From contig PNKY01000018.1 in assembly GCA_013822765.1 (NCBI GenBank), positions 1 to 62,975 of the forward strand: a DNA stretch of 62,975 nucleotides, read 5' to 3'. This document shows, piece after piece, positions 8,612-17,454 of this stretch; position 1 is the first letter of the stretch; the number at the start of each line of letters is the position of its first letter. The translations under genes were made by a program, and so were the position numbers. A model generated the notes under the pieces. That model ran no database searches, had not been told where the DNA came from, and saw only the letters and a list, made by a program, of their open reading frames with translations. This DNA comes from Rhodospirillum sp. (lineage in GTDB: Bacteria > Pseudomonadota > Alphaproteobacteria > Dongiales > Dongiaceae).

Positions 8612-8773
8612 CTATTGGCACCAGCCTTCGGTCGGATTGCTGTCACAGGGGACGGCGCAGTTGCCGACGCTGTTGCAGGCGGATTCGAGCGCGCTGCGCA
8701 CCGACTGCTTCCAGTCCCAATCGGCACAACCGGCCAGGAGCAGCAAAAGGGCGAGAGGGAGGAGGCGTTTCAT
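8612..8773 (-). CDS. small cysteine-rich lipoprotein (53 aa)
   Basis: Translated by hand: MKRLLPLALLLLLAGCADWD, ending EGWCQ. The N-terminus is a lipoprotein signal with lipobox LAGC (Cys16). The mature part is about 38 residues and has four more cysteines (ESAC, GNCAVPC, GWCQ), enough for two disulfides in the periplasm or outer membrane. A terminator directly abuts the stop codon, and the gene lies 23 bases downstream of the methyltransferase gene on the same strand, so it may be the last gene of that unit. No family is recognised. Confidence 0.7.
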   Translation of the reverse strand: MKRLLPLALLLLLAGCADWDWKQSVRSALESACNSVGNCAVPCDSNPTEGWCQ

Positions 8774-8796
8774 GGCGCCCATATCCTAGGCCCGTT

Positions 8797-9567
8797 TCAG
8801 GTCCGTGCGACGATGAAAATGCGCCGGAACGGCAGCAGGGTGCGGCCGTCGGGTTGCTTGGGGTAGGCGGCGGCGATGCGGGTGGCGTAGACGGCAAGGA
8901 AGGCGCCGCGCTCCGGATCGTCCAGCGCGTCGAGATAGGGGCGCAGCGCGGTGCCCTTGGTCCATTCGACCACCGGGTTGTCGCCCTCCAGCACATGCAG
9001 ATAGGTGGTCTCCCAGATGTCGAGCTGCCGCGTCACCGGCGCGAGCATGCGGTAATAGGCGTCCGGCGATTGCATGGCGCCATAGACCGGGCGCAGCCGC
9101 GCCAGCTTGGTGTGCCACGGGCCGGTGGCGGCCGCGTCATCCATCAGCAGATGCGAGGGCGAGGTGCGGTTGTCCGGCATCTGGATCGCGAGCACGCCGC
9201 CCGGCGCCAGCTGCGCGGCGAGGCGCGGCAGCAGCGCGGCGTGATCGTCGAGCCAATGCAAGGTGGCGTTGGTGAATAGGAGATCGGCCGGCGCCGGCGG
9301 CGACCAGTGCGCGATGTCGGCCTGCTCGAACGCGACGCTCGCTGCTTCCATGCGCGCCTTGGCCAGCATGTCGGCGGAGGAATCGATGCCGACGACGCGC
9401 GCGTTCGGCCAGCGCTCCGCCAGTAGGCGCGTGATGTTGCCGGGACCGCAGCCGAGATCGTAGACGCTGCGCGGATCGGCGAGCGGGATCTGCGCCAGCA
9501 GGTCGAGCGCGGGGCGCAGGCGGTGGTCGGTGAACTTGAGATACTGGTTCGGGTCCCAGGTCGGCAT
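8797..9567 (-). CDS. tam: trans-aconitate 2-methyltransferase-like SAM-dependent methyltransferase
   Basis: A 256-residue class I methyltransferase. Motif I is YDLGCGPGNITRLLA, the acidic end of strand 2 is VGIDSSADML, and a later motif is LLFTNATLHWLDDH, typical of Tam (trans-aconitate methyltransferase), which methylates the spontaneous product of aconitate. Tam family members are 250-260 residues. Start at MPTWDPNQYL (9567), the usual Tam N-terminus, preceded by AGGAG; the open frame runs about 70 codons further upstream without family character. It should be cytosolic. Confidence 0.85.
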   Translation of the reverse strand: MPTWDPNQYLKFTDHRLRPALDLLAQIPLADPRSVYDLGCGPGNITRLLAERWPNARVVGIDSSADMLAKARMEAASVAFEQADIAHWSPPAPADLLFTNATLHWLDDHAALLPRLAAQLAPGGVLAIQMPDNRTSPSHLLMDDAAATGPWHTKLARLRPVYGAMQSPDAYYRMLAPVTRQLDIWETTYLHVLEGDNPVVEWTKGTALRPYLDALDDPERGAFLAVYATRIAAAYPKQPDGRTLLPFRRIFIVART

Positions 9568-9617
9568 GCGGCGCTCCTGCACCGGCGAGCCTATCACAGA
9601 AGTCCGGTCAGCGCGTC

Positions 9618-9935
9618 CTAGTGGACGTCGCGCCGGGGCTGCCAGTTCAACTGGCCCCTGGTGACGCGGCCATCCGGGTCCCGCACACAAAGGCAATAGG
9701 AGGTGCAGCGCGCGACGCTCACCTGCGCCGCGGTCACCGCGCGTTCGCGGCTCGGAAAATGCCGCTCGTCGCAATCACCGTTGCAGCGGACCCGCCATTC
9801 ACCGTCCGCGCCGGGATAGACGCAGCAGGCCATCGGCTCGGCCGCCGAGACCGCGCCGAGCGCTTCGTGGATGGCTCGGATGTCTTCGGTCAAGGTGTCA
9901 TCGGTGTGAAAGATCGTGTCCATGGCATCAACCAT
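9618..9935 (-). CDS. small cysteine-rich hypothetical protein
   Basis: About 100 residues, starting at MVDAMDTIFH or four codons later. It holds seven cysteines, including ACCVYPGADG, RCNGDCDERHF and RCTSYCLCV, a spacing that suggests metal binding or disulfides. No signal peptide is seen, which favours metal binding in the cytosol. The divergent kdp unit starts about 210 bases away. No family is recognised. Confidence 0.5.
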   Translation of the reverse strand: MVDAMDTIFHTDDTLTEDIRAIHEALGAVSAAEPMACCVYPGADGEWRVRCNGDCDERHFPSRERAVTAAQVSVARCTSYCLCVRDPDGRVTRGQLNWQPRRDVH

Positions 9936-10016
9936 CTTGAGTTTGTTAGGCAGTCGGGACCCTCAATACATGGCGCGGGGACGCATCAAGAATCGATGGG
10001 GATTTGACGCTGTCGC

Positions 10017-10061
10017 CATAAAGGCGGCGTAAAGGCCCGATTTCTTTATGCGCTCTTTATG
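10017..10061. promoter_or_regulatory. putative KdpE operator: two mirrored pairs of 11-base-spaced repeats
   Basis: Two direct-repeat pairs are seen. CTTTATG occurs at 10044-10050 and 10055-10061; CATAAAG at 10017-10023 is followed by CGTAAAG at 10028-10034, the same element on the other strand. Each pair has a 7-base unit, a 4-base gap and 11 bases from start to start, the geometry bound by OmpR/PhoB-family regulators such as KdpE. The E. coli kdp site, as recalled, is TTTATA-N5-TTTACA followed by a C-rich run; here TTTATG-N5-TTTATG is followed by CCCGCGCG. The site lies about 85 bases ahead of the first micro-ORF of the kdp unit. Confidence 0.6.
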
Positions 10062-10144
10062 CCCGCGCGCCCTGAATCGTCTCGCGGCTTTACGGGCATC
10101 GGACCCATCTTCGATTCCGGATTGGACCATTCGGAAACGACGCC

Positions 10145-10228
10145 ATGCCTGACCTTGCCTTCATCATTCTCGGCGCCGCCCTGTTCCTGGGCGCGCTCGT
10201 CTATGCGCGCGGCTGCGCGGGGATCTGA
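10145..10228 (+). CDS. micro-protein upstream of kdpF (27 aa, one membrane helix)
   Basis: The frame reads MPDLAFIILGAALFLGALVY followed by ARGCAGI. It is one hydrophobic helix with a short polar tail, ending 3 bases before kdpF. It is about the size of KdpF and shares its topology, but has a different sequence and a cysteine near the end. Small extra membrane frames ahead of kdpF occur in several bacteria; a role as an accessory KdpFABC subunit is inferred only from position and topology. It is too short for most gene finders. Confidence 0.55.
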   Translation: MPDLAFIILGAALFLGALVYARGCAGI

Positions 10229-10231
10229 ACC

Positions 10232-10318
10232 ATGCTCGACGTGATCCTCGGCGCGGGCGTAGCGCTCTTCCTCCTGGTCTACATGACCTACGCACTGCTC
10301 TGGCCCGAAAAGCTATAG
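10232..10318 (+). CDS. kdpF: K+-transporting ATPase small subunit KdpF
   Basis: A 28-residue single-helix protein, MLDVILGAGVALFLLVYMTY then ALLWPEKL. The C-terminal Y-x-x-YALL-x-PE pattern is the KdpF signature. KdpF is a lipid-like stabilising subunit of the KdpFABC complex. It sits between the micro-ORF and kdpA, with a 10-base gap to kdpA. Confidence 0.9.
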   Translation: MLDVILGAGVALFLLVYMTYALLWPEKL

Positions 10319-10328
10319 GACGACTCCG

Positions 10329-12056
10329 ATGACCTGGAATGGATGGCTGCAGATCGCCGTGTTCGTAGCGATCGTGCTGGTGCTGGTGAAGCCGGTCGGG
10401 CTCTACATGACCAAGGTGTTCAACGGCGAGCGCACCTGGCTCTCGCCGGTGCTTCGCCCGGTCGAGCGCCTGTTCTACGCGGCGAGCGGCGTGCGCGAGA
10501 ACGAGGACCAGCACTGGCTGGCCTACGCCTTCGGCATGCTGCTGTTCAACACGGCTGGGTTTTTCCTGCTCTATGCGATCTTGCGCCTGCAGGCCTGGTT
10601 GCCATGGAACCCGCAGGGCTTGGGCAACCTGGCACCCGATCTCGCCTTCAACACGGCGATCAGCTTCACCAGCAACACCAACTGGCAGAACTATGCCGGC
10701 GAAACGACCATGAGCTATTTCAGCCAGATGGCCGGGCTCACGGTGCACAACTTCGTCAGCGCCGCCACCGGCATCGTGCTCGCAGTCGCTTTGATCCGCG
10801 GCTTCTCGCGCAAATCGGCGCAGGGCATCGGTAATTTCTGGGTCGATCTGACGCGCTGCTGCCTCTATGTGCTGCTGCCGATCTCGATCGTGCTCGCGCT
10901 GCTCCTGGTGTGGCAGGGCATGCCGCAGAGCTTCGATCCTTATGTCACCGCCACCACCCTGGACGGCGCGCAGCAGACCATCGCGCAGGGGCCGGTCGCC
11001 TCGCAGGTCGCGATCAAGATGCTGGGCACCAACGGCGGCGGCTTCTTCAATGCCAACGCGGCGCATCCGTACGAGAACCCAACCGCGCTCAGCAACTTCG
11101 TGCAGATGGTGGCGATCTTCGCCATCGGCGCGGCGCTCACCAACGTGTTCGGGCGCATGATCGGCGACCAGCGCCAGGGTTGGGCGCTGCTCGCCGCCAT
11201 GGGCGTCATGTTCGCGATCGGCGTTTCCGTCGCCTATTGGGCGGAGGCGCAGGGCAACCCGGCTTTCGCATCGCTTGGCGTCGATCAAGGCGTGAGCGCG
11301 CTGCAGTCCGGCGGCAACATGGAGGGCAAGGAGGTGCGCTTCGGCATCGCCAACTCCGCCTTGTTCGCCACCGTCACCACCGATGCCTCGTGCGGCGCGG
11401 TCAATGCCATGCATGACAGCTTCACGCCGCTCGGCGGCGCGGTGCCGCTGGTCAACATCCTGCTCGGCGAGGTGATCGTCGGCGGCGTCGGCGCCGGCCT
11501 CTACGGCATGCTGCTGTTCGCCATCATGGCGGTGTTCATCGCCGGCTTGATGGTGGGCCGCACCCCGGAGTACGTCGGCAAGAAGATCGAGGCGCGCGAG
11601 ATGAAGATGACCATGCTGGCCGTCCTCATCCTGCCCTTGTCGATCCTCGGCTTCAGCGCGCTCAGCGTGGTCTGGCCGGATGCGCTGAAGAGCGTGCTCA
11701 ACCCCGGTCCGCACGGCTTTTCGGAGCTGCTCTATCTCTTCACCTCGAGCACCGGCAACAACGGCAGCGCGTTCGGCGGCTTCACCGGCAACACCTTGTT
11801 CTACAACACCACGGGCGCCATCGCGATGTTCATCGGCCGCTTCCTGATGATCGTGCCGATGGTTGCGATCGCCGGCTCGCTGGCGGCCAAGCGCAGCGCG
11901 CCGGCCAATGCCGGCACCTTCCCGACCCATGGACCGCTGTTCGTCGGCCTGCTGGTCGGCGTGGTGCTGATCGTCGGCGGCCTCACCTATCTGCCGGCGC
12001 TCGCACTGGGCCCGATCGTCGAGCATCTGGCGATGCTGTCCGGCAGCTTGTTCTAA
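10329..12056 (+). CDS. kdpA: K+-transporting ATPase subunit A (KdpA)
   Basis: A 575-residue polytopic membrane protein of usual KdpA length. KdpA is the channel-like subunit of the high-affinity K+ pump and binds K+ with a selectivity filter derived from the Trk/Ktr superfamily. Visible filter-region motifs are SFTSNTNWQNYAGE (about 113-126), TNGGGFFNAN (about 234-243), TTDASCGAVN and SSTGNNGSAFGG. It lies second in a tight kdpFABC array, 12 bases before kdpB. Confidence 0.97.
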   Translation: MTWNGWLQIAVFVAIVLVLVKPVGLYMTKVFNGERTWLSPVLRPVERLFYAASGVRENEDQHWLAYAFGMLLFNTAGFFLLYAILRLQAWLPWNPQGLGNLAPDLAFNTAISFTSNTNWQNYAGETTMSYFSQMAGLTVHNFVSAATGIVLAVALIRGFSRKSAQGIGNFWVDLTRCCLYVLLPISIVLALLLVWQGMPQSFDPYVTATTLDGAQQTIAQGPVASQVAIKMLGTNGGGFFNANAAHPYENPTALSNFVQMVAIFAIGAALTNVFGRMIGDQRQGWALLAAMGVMFAIGVSVAYWAEAQGNPAFASLGVDQGVSALQSGGNMEGKEVRFGIANSALFATVTTDASCGAVNAMHDSFTPLGGAVPLVNILLGEVIVGGVGAGLYGMLLFAIMAVFIAGLMVGRTPEYVGKKIEAREMKMTMLAVLILPLSILGFSALSVVWPDALKSVLNPGPHGFSELLYLFTSSTGNNGSAFGGFTGNTLFYNTTGAIAMFIGRFLMIVPMVAIAGSLAAKRSAPANAGTFPTHGPLFVGLLVGVVLIVGGLTYLPALALGPIVEHLAMLSGSLF

Positions 12057-12068
12057 GAGGCAAAGGTC

Positions 12069-14126
12069 ATGTCCAAGAAATCACGCACGCCGTCGATGTT
12101 CGACAGCAAGATCCTGATCGAGGCGGGGTTCGCCTCGTTCCGGAAGCTCGATCCGACGATCCTGTGGCACAACCCGGTCATGCTGGCGGTGGAGGCGGTG
12201 GCGATCGTCGCGACCATCCTGTTCTGCCGCGACCTGTGGCAGGAGCAGAATGCCCTGTTCACCGGCCAGCTGGTGTTCTGGCTGTGGATCACCGTGCTGT
12301 TCGGCAACTTCGCCGAGGCGGTGGCGGAAGGCCGTGGCAAGGCCCAGGCCGACGCACTGCGCGAGACCCGCAGCCACGCCCCGGCCAAGCAGCTCTATGC
12401 CATCGACAGCGACAAGTACACCGTGATCTCGGCGCTGCAGCTCAATGCCGGCGACCTAGTGCTGGTGGAGGCGGGCGACCTCGTCCCCGGCGATGGCGAG
12501 GTGGTGCAGGGCGTGGCCTCGGTCGACGAATCCGCCATCACGGGCGAATCCGCGCCGGTGATCCGCGAGGCCGGCGGCGACCGCTCGGCGGTGACCGGCG
12601 GCACGCGCGTGCTCTCCGACTGGATCAAGGTCAAGATCACCGCCGGCCCGGGCTCGTCGTTCCTCGACCGCATGATCTCGCTGGTCGAAGGCGCCAAGCG
12701 GCAGAAGACGCCGAACGAAATCGCGCTCTCGATCCTGCTGGCGGGCATGACGCTGATCTTCCTGTTCGCAACGGTCACCATCCCTAGCTTCGCCAAGTAT
12801 GCCGGCGGCGCGGTGCCGGCGATCGTGCTGATTGCCCTGTTCGTGACCCTCATCCCCACCACCATCGGCGCGCTGTTGTCCGCCATCGGCATCGCCGGCA
12901 TGGACCGGCTGGTGAAGTTCAACGTGCTGGCGATGTCCGGCCGCTCGGTCGAGGCGGCGGGCGACGTCGACACGCTGCTGCTGGACAAGACCGGCACCAT
13001 CACACTCGGCAACCGCCTGGCGTCCGAGCTGATCCCCTTGAAGGGCGTCGCGCCGGCCGACCTGGCGGATGCGGCGCAGCTCGCCTCGTTCAGCGACGAG
13101 ACGCCGGAGGGCCGCTCGATCGTGGTGCTGGCCAAGGAGAAGTACGGCCTGCGCGGCCGCGACATGGCGCCGATGCACGCCCATTTCGTGCCCTTCACCG
13201 CGCAGACCCGGATGAGCGGCGTCGACATCGACGGCACCCAGATCCGCAAGGGCGCGGTCGATTCGGTGATCGCGTTCCTGAAGCAGCGCGGCCTGGCCGA
13301 GACCCGGCCGGAGATCATCGAGGCCAAGACGATCGCCGACACCATCGCGAAGTCCGGCGGCACGCCGCTGGCGGTGGTCAAGAACGACGAGCTGCTGGGC
13401 GTCATCCATCTCAAGGACGTGGTCAAGGGCGGCATCCGCGAGCGCTTCGCCGAGCTGCGTCGCATGGGCATCCGCACCATCATGATCACCGGCGACAATC
13501 CGCTGACCGCCGCAGCGATCGCGGCCGAGGCCGGGGTCGATGACTTCCGCGCCCAGGCGACGCCGGAGACCAAGCTCGCCTTGATCCGCGAGGAGCAGGC
13601 GCGCGGCAAGCTGGTGGCGATGTGCGGCGACGGCACCAACGATGCGCCGGCGCTGGCGCAGGCCGACGTCGGCGTCGCGATGCAGACCGGCACCCAGGCG
13701 GCGCGCGAGGCCGGCAACATGGTCGACCTGGACAGCAACCCGACCAAGCTCATCGAGATCGTCATGATCGGCAAGCAGCTGCTGATGACCCGCGGCTCGC
13801 TGACCACCTTCTCAATCGCCAACGACGTTGCGAAATACTTCGCCATCATCCCGGCGATGTTCGCGGCGTTCTATCCGGGGCTCGGTGCACTCAACGTCAT
13901 GGGCCTGTCTACGCCGCAAAGCGCGATCCTGTCGGCGATCATCTTCAACGCGCTGATCATCATCGCGCTGATCCCGCTGGCGCTGAAGGGCGTCGCCTAT
14001 CGCGCCCAGAGCGCGGGCAGCCTGCTGCGCCGCAACCTGCTGGTCTACGGGCTTGGCGGCATCGTCGTTCCCTTCATCGGCATCAAGGCCATCGACGTCG
14101 TCGTGTCGGCCTTGCACCTGGCGTAA
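12069..14126 (+). CDS. kdpB: K+-transporting P-type ATPase subunit B (KdpB)
   Basis: A 685-residue P-type ATPase that energises K+ uptake by KdpA. Visible motifs are the actuator loop TGES at 158-161 (its serine is the inhibitory phosphorylation site described for E. coli KdpB), the P-loop DKTGT with phosphorylated Asp306, the nucleotide-domain KGA in IRKGAVDS, and the hinge GDGTNDAPAL. All catalytic residues are present, so the pump should be active. It is spaced 26 bases from kdpC. Confidence 0.97.
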   Translation: MSKKSRTPSMFDSKILIEAGFASFRKLDPTILWHNPVMLAVEAVAIVATILFCRDLWQEQNALFTGQLVFWLWITVLFGNFAEAVAEGRGKAQADALRETRSHAPAKQLYAIDSDKYTVISALQLNAGDLVLVEAGDLVPGDGEVVQGVASVDESAITGESAPVIREAGGDRSAVTGGTRVLSDWIKVKITAGPGSSFLDRMISLVEGAKRQKTPNEIALSILLAGMTLIFLFATVTIPSFAKYAGGAVPAIVLIALFVTLIPTTIGALLSAIGIAGMDRLVKFNVLAMSGRSVEAAGDVDTLLLDKTGTITLGNRLASELIPLKGVAPADLADAAQLASFSDETPEGRSIVVLAKEKYGLRGRDMAPMHAHFVPFTAQTRMSGVDIDGTQIRKGAVDSVIAFLKQRGLAETRPEIIEAKTIADTIAKSGGTPLAVVKNDELLGVIHLKDVVKGGIRERFAELRRMGIRTIMITGDNPLTAAAIAAEAGVDDFRAQATPETKLALIREEQARGKLVAMCGDGTNDAPALAQADVGVAMQTGTQAAREAGNMVDLDSNPTKLIEIVMIGKQLLMTRGSLTTFSIANDVAKYFAIIPAMFAAFYPGLGALNVMGLSTPQSAILSAIIFNALIIIALIPLALKGVAYRAQSAGSLLRRNLLVYGLGGIVVPFIGIKAIDVVVSALHLA

Positions 14127-14152
14127 GCCCACTCGGCCCAACGGAGACTCTC

Positions 14153-14728
14153 ATGTTCACGCAACTACGCCCCGCCATCGTCATGATCGTCCTGATGACG
14201 GTCCTGCTCGGCTTCGCCTATCCCTTCGCCGTGACCGGCGCGGCGCAGGTCCTGTTTCCGGACCAGGCCAACGGCAGCCTGATCGAGCGGAACGGCACGG
14301 TGATCGGCTCCAGCCTGATCGGGCAGGGCTTCGCGTCGGACAAGTATTTCCACGGCCGCCCGTCGGCGGCGGGCGCCAACGGCTACGACGCCGCGGCCTC
14401 CAGCGGGTCGAATCTCGGCCCGACCTCCAAGGTGCTGGTGGACCGCGTGAAGGCCTCGGCCGACGCGCTGCTGCGGACCGATGTCGACGGTGCGCAGGTC
14501 CCGGTCGACCTGGTGACCACCTCGGCCAGCGGCCTCGATCCGGACATCACGCCGGCCTCCGCCCTGTTCCAGGTGGCGCGCGTCGCCAAGGCGCGCAACC
14601 TGCCGGAGGAGCAGGTGCGCCAACTGGTCGAGGCCCATGTCGAAGGCCGCCAGCTCGGCTTCCTTGGCGAGCCGCGCGTCAACGTGCTAAGCCTGAACCT
14701 GGCCTTGGACGGTCTCACGCCGCAATAA
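14153..14728 (+). CDS. kdpC: K+-transporting ATPase subunit C (KdpC)
   Basis: A 191-residue protein with one N-terminal membrane helix (IVMIVLMTVLLGFAYPFAVTG) and a periplasmic domain with the KdpC motifs GQGFASDKYFHGRPSAA, SGSNLGPTS and DLVTTSASGLDPDITPASA. KdpC assists assembly and K+ affinity of the complex. Start at MFTQLRPA (14153), preceded by ACGGAGA. Its TAA overlaps the ATG of kdpD by one base, so the two are translationally coupled. Confidence 0.95.
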   Translation: MFTQLRPAIVMIVLMTVLLGFAYPFAVTGAAQVLFPDQANGSLIERNGTVIGSSLIGQGFASDKYFHGRPSAAGANGYDAAASSGSNLGPTSKVLVDRVKASADALLRTDVDGAQVPVDLVTTSASGLDPDITPASALFQVARVAKARNLPEEQVRQLVEAHVEGRQLGFLGEPRVNVLSLNLALDGLTPQ

Positions 14729-17454
14729 TGCCAGTCCCGCAACCCGCAGACAGCGATCCCACGCGTCCCTCGCCGGAGGCGCTGCTGGCTGCGGCGGCGG
14801 AGAATCGCGGGCGGCTGAAGGTCTTCCTTGGCGCGGCACCGGGGGTCGGCAAGACCTACGAGATGCTGACCGCCGGGCGCGCGCGGCGCAAGGAAGGCGT
14901 CGACGTCGTCATCGGCATCGTCGAGACCCACCAGCGCGCGGAGACCGAGGCGCTGCTCGATGGCTTCGAGATCGTGGCGCGCAAGCAGGTGCCGTACCGC
15001 GAGCGCACGCTGGACGAGATGGATATCGACGCCGTCCTGGCGCGCAAGCCCAAGTTGGTGCTGGTGGATGAACTCGCCCACACCAACGCGCCCGGCAGCC
15101 GGCACGAGAAGCGCTACCAGGATGTCGAGGAGCTGCTGGCCGCCGGCATCGACGTCTACTCGACGCTCAACATCCAGCACATCGAGAGCCTGAACGACGT
15201 GGTGGCGCAGATCACCACGGTGCGGGTGCGCGAGACGCTGCCCGACGACGTGATCGACAAGGCCGACGAAGTCGAGCTGATCGACCTAACGCCCAAGGAC
15301 CTGATCCAGCGGCTGCAAGAGGGCAAGGTCTATGTGCCAGAAGTCGCCCAGCGCGCGCTCGATCACTATTTCTCCGAAGGCAACCTGACGGCGCTGCGAG
15401 AGCTGGCGCTGCGCCGCACGGCGCAGCGGGTCGACGACCAGATGCTGACCTACATGCAGGCCCATGCGATTCCCGGGCCATGGGCGGCGGGCGAGCGCAT
15501 CCTGGTCTGCGTCAACGAGCATCCGAGCGCGACCGGCCTCATCCGCTATGCGCGGCGCGCCGCCGACCGGCTGCAGGCGCGCTGGGTCGCGCTCTATATC
15601 GAGACGCCGCGCTATCACCAGATGTCAGAGGGCGAGAAGGACCGCGTCGCCCAAACCCTGCGCCTGGCCGAGCGGCTGGGCGCGACCGCGGTGACGCTGC
15701 CTGGCCGAGCCATCGCCGACGACCTGCTGGACTACGCGCGCGCCAACAACATTACCCAGATCATCATCGGCAAGTCGCAACGCTCCCGCTGGTTCGAGCT
15801 GCTGCATGGCTCGGTGGTCGATGCTCTGGTGCGGCGTTCCGGCAACATCGGCGTGCAGGTGCTGGCGGCGGAGGCGGTGGAGTCCGAGCCGGGATCGCGA
15901 CTCGCGGCCGCCCCGCGGCCACCCATCAGCGTCGAGCCGTATGTCGTCGCCACTGCCCTGACGACGCTTGCGACCGCGATCGGCTACTTCTTCGACCAGC
16001 AGATCGATCTGCCCAACGTGTCGATGATCTTCATCCCGGTGGTGCTGTTCGCCGCCATCCGGCACGGGCTGTTGCCGTCGCTCTGGGCCACCGCCTTGTC
16101 GACGCTGGCCTACAACTTCTTCTTCACACACCCGCTCTTCACCTTCGCGATCCACGATCCCTCGAATGTGGTGGCGGTCTTATTCCTGCTTCTGATCGCG
16201 ATCATCGCCAGCCAGCTGGCGGCGCAGTCGCGCGCCCAGGCGGAGGCGGCGCGCCGGCAGGCCGCCTCGACCGCGGCGCTCTACGGCTTCAGCCGCAAGA
16301 TCGCCGGCATCGGCAGCATGGACGACCTGCTGTGGGCGATCGCGCACCAGATCGCGCTGATGCTGAAGGCGCATGTCGTGATGCTGCTGCCTGAAATGCA
16401 ATCTGGCGGCGGCGATCTCGCGGTGCGCGTTGGCTATCCGCCGGAGGACGAGCTGGACGAAGCCGATCTCGCCGCCGCCAAGTGGAGCTGGAGCCGGGGC
16501 CAGGTCGCGGGCCGTTCGTCCGACACGCTGCCGGGCGCCAAGCGCCTGTTCCTGCCGCTGAGGACCGAGCGCGGGCTGGTCGGCGTCATGGGACTCAACT
16601 GGCCTAATGAGAGCGCGCTGCTATCGCCGGACGAGCGACGGCTGCTGGACGCACTGGCCGACCAGGCCGCGGTCGCAATCGAGCGCATCACCCTCGCTGC
16701 CGGCATCGACGAAGCGCGCGTGACCGGCGAGACCGAGCGCATGCGCTCGGCGCTGCTGACCTCGATCTCGCACGATCTCAAGACGCCGCTCGCCTCCATC
16801 ATCGGCTCGATCACCAGCTTGCGGAAATTCTGGCCGACGTTCGAAGCGCAGACGCGCGACGAGCTGCTCGGCACCGTGCAGGACGAGGCCGAGCGGCTGA
16901 CCCGCTTTGTCAGCAACGTGCTCGACATGACGCGCCTGGAAGCCAAGAGCGTGACCCCGCAGCTGTTCCCCGCCGACGTCGCGGAAATGCTGGGTATCGT
17001 CGCGGGCGATGTGAAGCGCGCGCTGCCAATGTTGCGCCTCTCGGTCGAGGCGCAGGCCGGCTTGCCGGCCGCTCTGATGGATGCGCACCTGTTCCGGCAG
17101 GTGATGTTCAACCTGCTCGACAACGCCGCGAAATATGCGCCGGCCGACAGCGCGGTGCGCATCCTCGCGCGCCAGACCGCGCAGGGCATCGCGATCGAGG
17201 TGATGGACGAAGGGCCGGGGATTCCGCCCGGCGATCTCGAGCGCATCTTCGACAAGTTCTTCCGCGTCCAGGTCGGCGACCGGCGGCGCGCCGGCACCGG
17301 CCTCGGCCTCTCGATCTGCAAGGGCTTCGTCGAGGCGATGGGCGGCAGCATCGTGGCGGAGAACCGGACCGATGGTCCCCCGGGTCGATCTGGCGCCCTG
17401 TTCCGGGTTACCTTGAGGGCCGCGCCGCAAGAGCCCGTGCCCGATGAGCCATAA
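14728..17454 (+). CDS. kdpD: osmosensitive K+ channel histidine kinase KdpD
   Basis: A 908-residue sensor kinase with the full KdpD layout. The N-terminal KdpD domain has a Walker A GAAPGVGKT at 35-43 and DELAHTNAPGSRH; it is followed by a universal-stress-like domain (about 250-370), four membrane helices (about 400-500), a GAF-like segment, a HisKA domain with His682 in SISHDLKTP, and a HATPase with N (NLLDNAAKYAP) and G boxes (GTGLGLSICKG). It phosphorylates KdpE when K+ is low or turgor changes. The start codon overlaps the kdpC stop and the end overlaps kdpE by 11 bases, indicating one coupled unit. Confidence 0.95.
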   Translation: MPVPQPADSDPTRPSPEALLAAAAENRGRLKVFLGAAPGVGKTYEMLTAGRARRKEGVDVVIGIVETHQRAETEALLDGFEIVARKQVPYRERTLDEMDIDAVLARKPKLVLVDELAHTNAPGSRHEKRYQDVEELLAAGIDVYSTLNIQHIESLNDVVAQITTVRVRETLPDDVIDKADEVELIDLTPKDLIQRLQEGKVYVPEVAQRALDHYFSEGNLTALRELALRRTAQRVDDQMLTYMQAHAIPGPWAAGERILVCVNEHPSATGLIRYARRAADRLQARWVALYIETPRYHQMSEGEKDRVAQTLRLAERLGATAVTLPGRAIADDLLDYARANNITQIIIGKSQRSRWFELLHGSVVDALVRRSGNIGVQVLAAEAVESEPGSRLAAAPRPPISVEPYVVATALTTLATAIGYFFDQQIDLPNVSMIFIPVVLFAAIRHGLLPSLWATALSTLAYNFFFTHPLFTFAIHDPSNVVAVLFLLLIAIIASQLAAQSRAQAEAARRQAASTAALYGFSRKIAGIGSMDDLLWAIAHQIALMLKAHVVMLLPEMQSGGGDLAVRVGYPPEDELDEADLAAAKWSWSRGQVAGRSSDTLPGAKRLFLPLRTERGLVGVMGLNWPNESALLSPDERRLLDALADQAAVAIERITLAAGIDEARVTGETERMRSALLTSISHDLKTPLASIIGSITSLRKFWPTFEAQTRDELLGTVQDEAERLTRFVSNVLDMTRLEAKSVTPQLFPADVAEMLGIVAGDVKRALPMLRLSVEAQAGLPAALMDAHLFRQVMFNLLDNAAKYAPADSAVRILARQTAQGIAIEVMDEGPGIPPGDLERIFDKFFRVQVGDRRRAGTGLGLSICKGFVEAMGGSIVAENRTDGPPGRSGALFRVTLRAAPQEPVPDEP

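Noticed and set aside
10164..12026. 620-codon open frame on the strand opposite kdpA
   Set aside because: Rich in Arg, His, Gln and Asp with no domain; it mirrors kdpA and is a shadow of GC-rich codon use.
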